The position numbers and the translations under genes are program-made. The notes under the pieces were generated by a model that saw only the letters and a program-made list of their open reading frames with translations, had not been told where the DNA came from and ran no database searches. From a candidate division TM6 bacterium UASB124 (lineage in GTDB: Bacteria > Dependentiae > Babeliae > Babeliales > RVW-14), in NCBI GenBank assembly GCA_001468855.1, contig LDIV01000004.1, forward strand, positions 1 through 41,020: 41,020 nt of DNA, in the 5' to 3' direction. This document shows positions 1 to 7,665 of the stretch, one piece after another. Positions within the stretch are counted from its first letter, which is position 1, and every line of letters starts with the position of its first letter.

Positions 1-853
1 AACATTCAATTCCTTGATTGCAAAGCACTTTTATTTTGTTCATTACCTTGTATGATTCTTCTGTCCAGTAATTTAACTGAGGTTTTGTGTCCAGCATTGT
101 TTGTTGCATATCTTGCCAGTCATCTTGAGCCAGTTGGCCAACTGTTGTAAAATCTTTTTTTGCAATTGCGTTTATCAGTAATGGCAATCGTTCTGCAGAT
201 TTTTTAAGCCAAGCATTATAAGATTGGCTGGTAGCAATCGTCATTCTCATGCCTTCTCGTGATCCAATAAACTTTGTTTGATTCCTTACTATAACAACAA
301 GAATGCATAATTCTGGCCAGTGATTGTGATCAAAAATTTGTTCTGCAAAAGAGTCAGATCCATCTACTTTTTCTCCCTTATGCCACAACATAAAACCACC
401 TGAAACTGATCTACACGCTGAACCTGAACCATAACGGGCTAAAATCGAAAGTTCTTTTTTAGTTAGATTAAGATTGCAAACTTTATCAATGCCTAGGGCC
501 AATGCTGCAAAACCGCTTGAGCTACTTGCAAGTCCTGCAGCTGTTGGGAAATTATTTATTGTTGATATTTTAAAATATTTTTTAATACCATATTTTTGTC
601 TGAAAAAATTCAAAAATTCTACGATTTTTCGTTTGTGTAAATTTGCAGCAGCGATGCCGTTTATAAAAATACTATCTTGATTTTTCTGCCCTAAATATTC
701 ACAGTCAAATTGTTGTATAAATGTTATTGTCTTTAGTTCTGATAGCGATATGGTCAGGCTGCTTTTCGTAGGTAAAAACAGTTTTTCATCTCGTTTTCCC
801 CAGTATTTATTTAACGAGATATTTGCATGTGTTTGAATTTTTACAGTTTTCAT
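1..853 (-). CDS. mvaD: Diphosphomevalonate decarboxylase, 3' part outside the window
   Basis: Reading the minus strand from the ATG at 853 gives 284 open codons that run off the left edge. The enzyme converts mevalonate 5-diphosphate to isopentenyl diphosphate, using ATP, in the mevalonate pathway. Visible family marks are ANISLNKYWGKRDEK at residues 10-24 (the family ANIxxxKYWGKRD box), the GHMP-kinase ATP loop PTAAGLASSSSGF at 103-115, and GSGSACRSVSGGF at 142-154, whose Arg148 matches the substrate-binding Arg of the family. The catalytic Asp normally lies about 10-20 residues past the cut and cannot be checked. The start lies 18 nt after the stop of the outer-membrane protein gene and has no clear ribosome binding site, so translation may be coupled. 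Identification is strong. Confidence 0.93.
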   Translation of the reverse strand, partial: MKTVKIQTHANISLNKYWGKRDEKLFLPTKSSLTISLSELKTITFIQQFDCEYLGQKNQDSIFINGIAAANLHKRKIVEFLNFFRQKYGIKKYFKISTINNFPTAAGLASSSSGFAALALGIDKVCNLNLTKKELSILARYGSGSACRSVSGGFMLWHKGEKVDGSDSFAEQIFDHNHWPELCILVVIVRNQTKFIGSREGMRMTIATSQSYNAWLKKSAERLPLLINAIAKKDFTTVGQLAQDDWQDMQQTMLDTKPQLNYWTEESYKVMNKIKVLCNQGIEC

Positions 854-871
854 TTTTTTAAAAATTACTTT

Positions 872-2992
872 TTAGAATGTGTAATCAAGGCCTACTATAA
901 AAGCGAATGCATACTTATGTCCAAGGCTTTCGTAATGACTTAGGCATTGTGCGTCGACATATTGAGTCAGTTCGTTTGGTTGTCCGTCTAAATCTTTATA
1001 GAGACCTCCTGGAACAAACAGACACACTTTTCCTTGTAATTTGCATTCACTAATAATTTGCAATTGACCTTTTACATCAATTTCAGCGCCAAGAAATCTA
1101 CTTGCAGTTTGGTTGCTCAACCAACCTTTGTTTGTGGGATCCGGGGTTCCGCCGGTTTTATAATAGTTGTCTGATTTATAAATAGGATTTACGTTTCTGA
1201 ATCCGAGCTTTGCTCGGTCATATGCTAATTGGGCTTCAATTAACGGATCTGGATGATGGCCGTTTTTATCCCATTTATAAAGATTTGCATCTTCCCAGAA
1301 GAAAATACAATTTGCAGTAAGAGTTCCCTTTGTTTGTTTTTTGAAAGGGTACCAGGTTCCTCCGACTCCCAAAAATTCTAGATTGCTTACGTCTTTAAGA
1401 TTATTAAATGCATACATTGTTCTATAGGTTATATTAAGGGGTCTTGGGATGACTAATCTATCGAAAATCAGTGTGCTGCGTACATCAAGTCCTTTGTATC
1501 TGGATCGTTGAGGGATAAATCCGTGATAAGTTTTATCGACTTCTTCATTATATGGATAATTATCTCCACTTATATGACCTGCTGTTCCTGCAACTCGGAA
1601 ATGGTACTTGTCAAATGTGTAACCAATATCCGTAATTGCCATGAAGCCATTTAAATCTAATTTGTATGGCTTTCTAAATCTGGCATTTCCAAACAAATCT
1701 GAGTTATAAATTTGTATATTTTTCCCACCTTGATTCCAGCCTACCCCAATTATCTCCTTGCCCTGTCTATCTACATTTCTGTTTTGATCAGAGTTGATGA
1801 TATAGTCTAAACTTTTTTGAGCATCATAATCTTCTGGCTTTACATAACTTTCATTTTTAACTGGTACTTTTCTGCGGCCGAGATTATTAGGAATATTTGA
1901 TCCTGCGGCGGCTGGGAATACTATGTGACTGTAAACTTCTTCTGTGCCTCCGGTTGTATTTCTACTTAACATTTTGACGTTTCGATCGATTCCATAAACG
2001 TCCTGTTCTCCAGTTTGCCCTGCAATTTCGACGTTTACATCGAAATTATTTTTTTTGAATTCAAGCATTGCGCCAAAAGTTTGTAGATGTGAACTTGCAT
2101 CAGCATCAAATTCAAGTATCTGATCCGGTGCTTTTGTATAAATCCAATATGGTTCAAAATAGACATCTTCTAATAGCTTATCAGGTGGAGTGTATTGAAA
2201 TTTTAAAACCCAAGAATTTCTATCTTTGTTGGATCCTCGTTCTGTTCTACTGGACCCAAGTCTTTGAGCTCGAGTTGGCGCCGTAACGTCCTCAAGGTTT
2301 GCATCGTTTTCATGCCATTTCATAAAGTATAATTCAAATGCAAGATCGTTCAAAATATTAGAATGCAATAACATTCCCGGAGGCATTTGTGGATAGCGTG
2401 TAAAATTACTTTGCCCGGGCCAGCCAAGATATTCGACAGCCATATCGTTGTGGTAGCCAAGAGATATTCCTCTACCAACTTCATACTCAAAAAAACCTAT
2501 TTTTAAAAAAGTCGGATTTTTATTTAGGGTATGACAAAAAGTATCAATATTTAATTTGAACCAAGCATCTTCAACATAAATTATAGGCATTAATGTTTTG
2601 CTGCCAACATTGTTTGCCGTGATCACCGAATCTAGATCTAAAGATCTGATATTTTCGCGCGAAAATGGAGTGTAATAATGATTTTGTTGCCAAATGGCAT
2701 AATTTGTTAATCTGATGCCTGCTTCTGTTGTTGGAGTTCCATTTTTCTTAGCTCCCTGATCCATTTTAAAATCAAGTTGTAGCTTATGACGGAAAAAATC
2801 ATTTTGATCAAAAAATTTATCACTTAAGGTTCTGACGCGTTGATAAAAAAAGTAATCTTCTTTTAATCTGCCTCCAAGTGTTAAATTAATATCTTCTGCT
2901 TTTAGCTTAACTAAAGATATATTTTTTTCTTTTGGCCAAGCTATGTATGGAAAGAGCAAAAAAATTGTAAATAATATTTTTTTTAGCTTCAT
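872..2992 (-). CDS. Outer-membrane beta-barrel protein, alginate-export-like
   Basis: This 706-residue protein starts with a signal peptide (MKLKKILFTIFLLFPYIAWP) and ends in ...VGLDYTF. Alternating hydrophobic residues with a terminal Phe are the usual signal for outer-membrane assembly by BAM. The body is rich in aromatic and Asn/Asp/Gly residues and alternates polar and hydrophobic positions, as in large porin-type barrels. The overall look (an early GGRLKEDYFFYQR strand, long acidic loops) resembles the alginate-export/AlgE-like family, but I cannot confirm that by search. AAGGA lies 8 nt before the ATG. It follows the phosphatase-like gene by 44 nt and precedes mvaD by 18 nt, so it probably belongs to the minus-strand operon. 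A role in moving solutes across the outer membrane is inference; the barrel assignment is firm. Confidence 0.7.
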   Translation of the reverse strand: MKLKKILFTIFLLFPYIAWPKEKNISLVKLKAEDINLTLGGRLKEDYFFYQRVRTLSDKFFDQNDFFRHKLQLDFKMDQGAKKNGTPTTEAGIRLTNYAIWQQNHYYTPFSRENIRSLDLDSVITANNVGSKTLMPIIYVEDAWFKLNIDTFCHTLNKNPTFLKIGFFEYEVGRGISLGYHNDMAVEYLGWPGQSNFTRYPQMPPGMLLHSNILNDLAFELYFMKWHENDANLEDVTAPTRAQRLGSSRTERGSNKDRNSWVLKFQYTPPDKLLEDVYFEPYWIYTKAPDQILEFDADASSHLQTFGAMLEFKKNNFDVNVEIAGQTGEQDVYGIDRNVKMLSRNTTGGTEEVYSHIVFPAAAGSNIPNNLGRRKVPVKNESYVKPEDYDAQKSLDYIINSDQNRNVDRQGKEIIGVGWNQGGKNIQIYNSDLFGNARFRKPYKLDLNGFMAITDIGYTFDKYHFRVAGTAGHISGDNYPYNEEVDKTYHGFIPQRSRYKGLDVRSTLIFDRLVIPRPLNITYRTMYAFNNLKDVSNLEFLGVGGTWYPFKKQTKGTLTANCIFFWEDANLYKWDKNGHHPDPLIEAQLAYDRAKLGFRNVNPIYKSDNYYKTGGTPDPTNKGWLSNQTASRFLGAEIDVKGQLQIISECKLQGKVCLFVPGGLYKDLDGQPNELTQYVDAQCLSHYESLGHKYAFAFIVGLDYTF

Positions 2993-3036
2993 CTTCTTAT
3001 CCTTCTCCCTTCTCTCTTTTTTTGCATTTAAAATAT

Positions 3037-4815
3037 TTATTGCGTTTGTTTGTATTTTTGTGTTTGTTCAGCTGTTGGTTGTGTAGGAGCAGCAATTTGA
3101 GGTTGTTGAATGACAACTGGTTGCTGTTGTATAACTTGTGGAATTTGAGTTGGTACTGGAGTTTGTTGGTGTGTAGGTGCTGCAACCTGTAATTGTTGAG
3201 CAACAGGTTGTTGTGATGGTGGATTTTGTACTGGGATATTAACTTGTGACGTTTGCGGTGGTATTGGAGTTTGTTGTTGCTGGGCTGGGACTATAACTTG
3301 AGGTTGTTGAACAATAGGGGGCTGTGCTGGTTGTTGAGGCGTTTGAACGACAACTTGCGAAGTTTGTGTTGAAGCTTGAGTTTGTTGCTGTTGTGTCGGT
3401 AGAACAACCTGTAATTGTTGAGCAGCAGGTTGTTGTGTTATTGGTGTTATCGGAGGCGATTGTGTGACCTGAGGTTGTTGAGTGATTGTTTGTTGAATTT
3501 GTGTTTTTACTGCAAGTTGAGCATTAGCCATTTTTATTTTATGTGAGTTTATATCTAGTCCGGAAAGGAAATTAAATCGTGTTTCTTTGAATGGATCTTT
3601 AGTCCTAACGTCACGGCTGTATAAAGTTATTTCCCAATTTTCTAGGGCATCTGAGGCGGATAGTATTACAAATGCATCATTATAAAAATCTAGGGCTTTT
3701 TGATAAACAATTGTTGGACATGAAAGAACATTCCAAGAGACAGAATCCATATCTGGGGCTAGCAATCTAAGTCCTTCAGATTTTTGGAATGTTTTGCGTT
3801 TTTTTTCATTGTGTATTGATGCTTTGATATTAATGGTTATATCAGGTTTTGGTTCATATGGTTCTTTAATTACAAGGTAGTCAACTTTAGATGATTGTGG
3901 TTTGGTTAAAAAATCAGCATAATTTATCTCATTTAAAATCTCATTTTCAGATCGTGCAAACTCTGATAAGCGTATAAAACTGTTTACATCTTTTGGTACG
4001 GTTAAATAAATTGCCAGAGGAAGAGTATTGAAAAAAGAGCTGACTTCTTTTTGAAGCGGAATAGGTTCTTTTGATAAATGGGCAGCACGTATTTGCAGTT
4101 CTGTTTTAAGAGTATGTTCTTGCCAATAATCTTTTGCTTCATGATTGCCGCGTAAATAAAAGACATTTTGCGGATTGACTTCAAGGAGTTTTAATGCTAC
4201 CGTGAGTATTTCAAGAGTAAAAGGCGAACGATCCACAAGGTCACCCATAAAAATTATGTAATTATTAGAATTAGTTACTTTAAAATCATTTCCAATAATT
4301 CCAAGCTCTTTGATTTTATTTAAGCATCGAACAAGGGAGTGAAATGCCCCTTGCATATTCCCAAAAATTACAAATTTGGAACTTGGATCTGTTTGAATTT
4401 TGTAAATTAGATTATCGGTATGTCCTGAATTTTTCCTTGATTTTTCAGTGTTTTCAAGAATTGTTTTAAAAAAGCTTACGCTCCAAACTGGTTTTTCTTT
4501 GATACCTACTAGGTATAGTAATAATTTTATTTTATTTTTTATTTTTTGAGAAAATGTCGGAATTTGTGATTGATAGTATTTTGTGAATTCCGGTTTTAGC
4601 GTATCTGTATTTTCCATTGGTGTTTGTTCATTTGTTTGGTCTGCATAAGATTGCAGTTCCTTTAAATTTTTAAATCCATCTTTAAAATATGGGCTTGGAG
4701 TTAGAAGAATAATTGTTGTTGCAAGTAATCCCAAAATTAATACTGTCTTTAAAAATGTTTTTACAAAGCTGAATTTGTTTTTTCTGTGTGAACGATAGCT
4801 CGATGATCTTTTCAT
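3037..4815 (-). CDS. Membrane-anchored calcineurin-like metallophosphatase with Gln/Pro-rich tail
   Basis: I place the start at 4815 because AGGAG sits about 6 nt before that ATG; an upstream in-frame ATG at 4842 has no such site. The 592-residue product has a basic N-terminus, one membrane segment at about 19-38, a PPP/calcineurin-like phosphoesterase core, and a Gln/Pro/Val repeat tail from residue 437 to the end. Core motifs are GDLVDRSPFTLE (191-202) and RGNHEAKD (222-229), both canonical for metal binding. The first motif, normally GDxHG, reads GNMQG (152-156), so one Asp and one His ligand are replaced. Activity is therefore uncertain. After the single anchor the core probably faces the periplasm. 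It starts 30 nt after the channel gene, and the same operon is likely. Confidence 0.75.
   Translation of the reverse strand: MKRSSSYRSHRKNKFSFVKTFLKTVLILGLLATTIILLTPSPYFKDGFKNLKELQSYADQTNEQTPMENTDTLKPEFTKYYQSQIPTFSQKIKNKIKLLLYLVGIKEKPVWSVSFFKTILENTEKSRKNSGHTDNLIYKIQTDPSSKFVIFGNMQGAFHSLVRCLNKIKELGIIGNDFKVTNSNNYIIFMGDLVDRSPFTLEILTVALKLLEVNPQNVFYLRGNHEAKDYWQEHTLKTELQIRAAHLSKEPIPLQKEVSSFFNTLPLAIYLTVPKDVNSFIRLSEFARSENEILNEINYADFLTKPQSSKVDYLVIKEPYEPKPDITINIKASIHNEKKRKTFQKSEGLRLLAPDMDSVSWNVLSCPTIVYQKALDFYNDAFVILSASDALENWEITLYSRDVRTKDPFKETRFNFLSGLDINSHKIKMANAQLAVKTQIQQTITQQPQVTQSPPITPITQQPAAQQLQVVLPTQQQQTQASTQTSQVVVQTPQQPAQPPIVQQPQVIVPAQQQQTPIPPQTSQVNIPVQNPPSQQPVAQQLQVAAPTHQQTPVPTQIPQVIQQQPVVIQQPQIAAPTQPTAEQTQKYKQTQ
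3040..3507 (-). repeat. Imperfect tandem repeats encoding a Gln/Pro/Val-rich tail
   Basis: The last 156 codons of the metallophosphatase-like gene consist of about four degenerate units of roughly 35-40 residues. Each contains a QQP...QVxxPTQQQQT-type stretch followed by an ...SQV or PQV stretch. At the DNA level this appears on the plus strand as repeated ttgttg and ggttgttg blocks. Such low-complexity tails are often disordered linkers or wall-spanning segments. Copy number may vary between strains by slippage. Confidence 0.8.
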
Positions 4816-4845
4816 ATTGCTCCTGCGTAGCAAGTTAAACATGCT

Positions 4846-5976
4846 TTAAATTAATAGAACTAGTCCAATTGATGTGGTTAAAATTATGCAAATGGCTAAA
4901 AAAGTGATGCTACTTATTTTTTCCAATTTGTCGACATATTTTTGCAATTTGTGGCTTTCCTCTGGTGTATTTTTTATTTCTCCAGAATACAACATAAAAG
5001 CGCGAGTAATCAATAGTTGAAAAATAAAGCATATAAGAGAGATTAACAAAAGTAAAATATATATAATGTCGGTGGTTGTTAAATATCCAACTTGAGGTAT
5101 CATCTGTTCTATAACAAACCGGTATCCGATTAAAGTTGATGATGCGCTTATAGCCAAACTAAATTTTCCAACAACGTTTGCTAAATTCATAACAAATGAG
5201 AATAGTGATAAAAAAATTGAGGTAAAAAGGGGAATGAAAATTACCAAAATTTTTCGAATGCCATTTTTTTCAATGTCGAATGTAAAAAGCGCTTTTGGAG
5301 ATGAAATTTTTTTATTTGCATCTTGTTTATCAAGCTCAATGTATGAATAGCCTGAGTTAACACTTAAGTCTTTAAGCTTCCAGCTTGTAGGAATAATATT
5401 GGGCGTTATTTGAAATGAATTGGAATCTGTTGTGAAATACATTTCATTTGGAGTTACAAAGTTATTAGATATGACAAGTGCTATTTTGTGGTCTTCAAAT
5501 GGAAACTTATTGAAATTTAAAGATGTTTTTATATTGAAGGTTACGTTGAATTTTGCAAAGATTTTATTGTTGATTATTTTTATGTCTGGAGTAGATTTGT
5601 AAAGAATTTTATCATTATCGAATGAAAAAGTTTCAACACGTTCAATTGGAATTTCGTCAGCATTGAATTCAAACCAAACTACCGCGTCAATTGTAAAATC
5701 ATTTTTAATTACGTCAAATAATGGAAAATTTTTTATAAATATTCCCGTTTTTACATTTACTGCAAATGGGCCGAAATCTTTAATAGCTTTTGCATTAACA
5801 GGATTAAGTAATGGTATCGTGTCAGTAATATTTGGCTTTGAAATGGCTAACCAAAATTCCACTAAAAGTAGGCCTGCAACAAACATCATTATGATTGTTT
5901 TAAATTTTGCACATACAATATTGATTTTTAAATATTCTTGAAAATTGAACAGATCATCTAAATAGGACTTTTTCAT
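4846..5976 (-). CDS. Pentameric ligand-gated ion channel homologue (Cys-loop/Pro-loop superfamily)
   Basis: The start is taken at 5976, 1 nt after the stop of the binding-protein gene (TAACATG); a longer form from 6033 would overlap that gene by 56 nt. The 376-residue protein has an N-terminal hydrophobic segment (about 26-46), a beta-rich ligand-binding-type domain (about 65-235) and four helices: M1 243-263, M2 268-288, M3 302-326 and M4 354-375. The pLGIC marks are GIFIKNFPLFDV near 78-89 (family pattern xGxYIxNIxxxD), LNFNKFPFEDHKIAL (153-167) equivalent to the signature loop with its FPFD core, a Pro in M1 (Pro249), and MIPQVGYLTTTD (292-303) matching the M2-M3 loop of GLIC (NLPKTPYMTYTG). 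No cysteine pair flanks the loop, as in prokaryotic members. The M3-M4 loop is short. Ligand and ion selectivity are unknown. Confidence 0.85.
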   Translation of the reverse strand: MKKSYLDDLFNFQEYLKINIVCAKFKTIIMMFVAGLLLVEFWLAISKPNITDTIPLLNPVNAKAIKDFGPFAVNVKTGIFIKNFPLFDVIKNDFTIDAVVWFEFNADEIPIERVETFSFDNDKILYKSTPDIKIINNKIFAKFNVTFNIKTSLNFNKFPFEDHKIALVISNNFVTPNEMYFTTDSNSFQITPNIIPTSWKLKDLSVNSGYSYIELDKQDANKKISSPKALFTFDIEKNGIRKILVIFIPLFTSIFLSLFSFVMNLANVVGKFSLAISASSTLIGYRFVIEQMIPQVGYLTTTDIIYILLLLISLICFIFQLLITRAFMLYSGEIKNTPEESHKLQKYVDKLEKISSITFLAICIILTTSIGLVLLI

Positions 5977-5977
5977 G

Positions 5978-7273
5978 TTAAGTTCTTTCAATATTGAATG
6001 ACCATTCTTCCCATTCCTTGCTGCCTCCGGCATTTATCCATATTCGGTTTGAAAGTGTTCGAGTTTCGGGATTAAAATTTAAATTTAAATCTTTTATTAT
6101 TGGAATGTCGAAGTTTTTTATATTTTCAATTGTATTAAGAAGTTTGTTTGCTGAAATTGGAAATTGGGATGCTTTTATGCATTCGCATAATATTATAGAA
6201 TTTATATAACTTTCAAATGAAAATGGAGATAAATTTTTGTTGGGAAAATATTTTTTCATATCGGCTCTGTACTCTTTTGCTATTGGTAGTAAACTTTTGA
6301 ATGGATCTGGTACAACCGATGTTGTTACAATGGTGATGCCTCGTGATTTTGCTAATGTTTCTTGTATTGAAAATAACCTATCTATACATAGGTATGAAAC
6401 TTTTGTAAATCCATTGTTTATCATTTGTTGAATGAAGTTATATGCGGGACGGGCTTGTGCTACGCACAATATGGCATCAGGATCTTTTTCAACTGCGGAT
6501 AATTTTTTTACGGCACGCATAACACTTACGGTTTTTTGAGGGTAAGATCCATATGCGAGTAATTCTATTTTCCTTTCGCTTAGCACGTTTTTAATTTCTG
6601 CAAGAACTCCTTCCCCCCATTCACTAGCTTCATAAAAAACAGCAAATCTTTTTTTATGTAAAGAGTTTATCGAATAATCAATAAGTGCTGTAATTTGTGC
6701 TTTGTCTGATGCTCTGAAAAATATAGTATTTTTATTTGAATGCGTTCGCCATTTTTCTAAGCCTTCAATTGGGAAAATTGATACAAGTTTATTTTTTTTT
6801 AAATATGGCATTATGCACCTCATTGTGGTTGAGCCAAAAAGACTTGTAAATAGAGGTGTTTTTTTATTTTGAGTATTAATATTTTCTACAGTTTTTGTTA
6901 TATTTCCGCCATCATCACGGGCATCAATTTTTACATAAAAATTGAAATTGGGTAAAGTTTTAAGTTTTAATAAAAATGCTTGCATGCCTGTTAATAACTG
7001 ATCCCCAATTATTGCAACTTCCCCTGTTTGTGGAAGAGATGTGCACAAGTCTAATTCATATTTATCCGATATAACTCTTGTTTGTAAGGCATAATTTAAG
7101 GGATTAATTAACTGCGGTGTTACTGTTATATTAGTGGTAAGGGGGGTACTTAGTGTTTGAGATAAATTGGCTTTGGGTAAATTGGGTAAATTGGAAAGTT
7201 CTTGTTTGATTGGTATAGTGGCTAAAATATTTATACTATCTAAATATAAATATATTAAAATTAACTTTTTCAT
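5978..7273 (-). CDS. Type I periplasmic binding protein (Leu/Ile/Val-binding-like)
   Basis: This 431-residue protein has an N-terminal hydrophobic export signal (about 1-20), a variable linker, and then a two-lobed receptor-family ligand-binding fold. Recognisable parts are TGEVAIIGDQLLTGMQAFL near the start of the fold, a partial GxxxSxxxxxxxPYL element (LFGSTTMRCIMPYLKKNKLV), FRASDKAQITALIDY, and RFAVFYEASEWGEGVL at the beginning of lobe 2. These match the Peripla_BP_6/LivJ-type pattern. AGGA lies 7 nt before the ATG. No ABC permease or ATPase lies next to it; the next gene, 1 nt away, encodes a pLGIC-like channel. This suggests a sensor or ligand-delivery role rather than uptake. The ligand is probably an amino acid or other small polar molecule, which is an inference from the family. 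Confidence 0.85.
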   Translation of the reverse strand: MKKLILIYLYLDSINILATIPIKQELSNLPNLPKANLSQTLSTPLTTNITVTPQLINPLNYALQTRVISDKYELDLCTSLPQTGEVAIIGDQLLTGMQAFLLKLKTLPNFNFYVKIDARDDGGNITKTVENINTQNKKTPLFTSLFGSTTMRCIMPYLKKNKLVSIFPIEGLEKWRTHSNKNTIFFRASDKAQITALIDYSINSLHKKRFAVFYEASEWGEGVLAEIKNVLSERKIELLAYGSYPQKTVSVMRAVKKLSAVEKDPDAILCVAQARPAYNFIQQMINNGFTKVSYLCIDRLFSIQETLAKSRGITIVTTSVVPDPFKSLLPIAKEYRADMKKYFPNKNLSPFSFESYINSIILCECIKASQFPISANKLLNTIENIKNFDIPIIKDLNLNFNPETRTLSNRIWINAGGSKEWEEWSFNIERT

Positions 7274-7522
7274 TTTATGTCCTGTAAAAAAATGCGGGTA
7301 TTTTTTATTTTCTAAACTAGGTTGACTACAACCTTATTTTCAAGTCAATATTTTGATTTAAGCAGTTTAATTGATGCCTTCAGCTGCTTTTTTAAAGAAT
7401 TATATTATGCAATGTTTTGTAAAAAAAATATAATGATCTTTTCTATTTGAGATAATTAATGCAAAAGATGACTTTATTTGCATCTTATTATAGAAATATG
7501 CCGATAAAAACATAAAATTTTA

Positions 7523-7531
7523 TGATATAAT
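7523..7531 (+). promoter_or_regulatory. Extended -10 promoter candidate for der-lptB-hpf
   Basis: TGA-TATAAT is a perfect -10 hexamer preceded by a TGn extension. No good -35 is present 16-18 nt upstream, as is common for extended -10 promoters. It lies about 135 nt before the der ATG. Confidence 0.4.
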
Positions 7532-7554
7532 TACAATATAATATATTTTGAAAT

Positions 7555-7580
7555 ATACCATGCGATTTATTTCGTGGTAT
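7555..7580 (+). promoter_or_regulatory. Hairpin in the der leader
   Basis: ATACCATG (7555-7562) pairs with CGTGGTAT (7573-7580), including one G-T pair, around a 10-nt loop. It lies in the predicted 5' untranslated region of der. No T-run follows, so it is not a typical terminator. Function unknown. Confidence 0.3.
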
Positions 7581-7665
7581 CGGGCGAAATCAGTCATTGT
7601 AATCAGTCTTTGTAATAGGTATGTAAATAACCAGTTGGTGATGGCGGACAAAGTTAGGCAAAAAG

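Larger units (their letters stand above)
7274..7665. other. Divergent intergenic region between the channel operon and der
   Basis: This AT-rich spacer must hold promoters for both directions. I see an extended -10 (TGATATAAT, 7523-7531) on the plus strand and a stem at 7555-7580 downstream of it. A short inverted repeat, GGTTG-ACTA-CAACC, lies at 7320-7333 in the minus-strand leader. I found no convincing minus-strand promoter and no small gene. Confidence 0.5.

Noticed and set aside
474..680. Plus-strand open frame of 68 codons
   Set aside because: It lies antisense inside the well-supported mvaD gene.
2997..3203. Open frame on the minus strand overlapping the Gln/Pro repeat
   Set aside because: It is a shifted frame of the repetitive tail; the CAA/CCA-rich DNA keeps several frames open. 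No ribosome binding site or family.
3040..3507. CRISPR-like periodic repeats
   Set aside because: The units are degenerate, have no constant spacer length, and are in frame in a coding sequence.
5978..6033. Longer N-terminus of the channel protein overlapping the binding-protein gene
   Set aside because: The extra residues (MPEAARNGKNGHS...) come from the other frame of the binding-protein end; the ATG right after its stop fits better.
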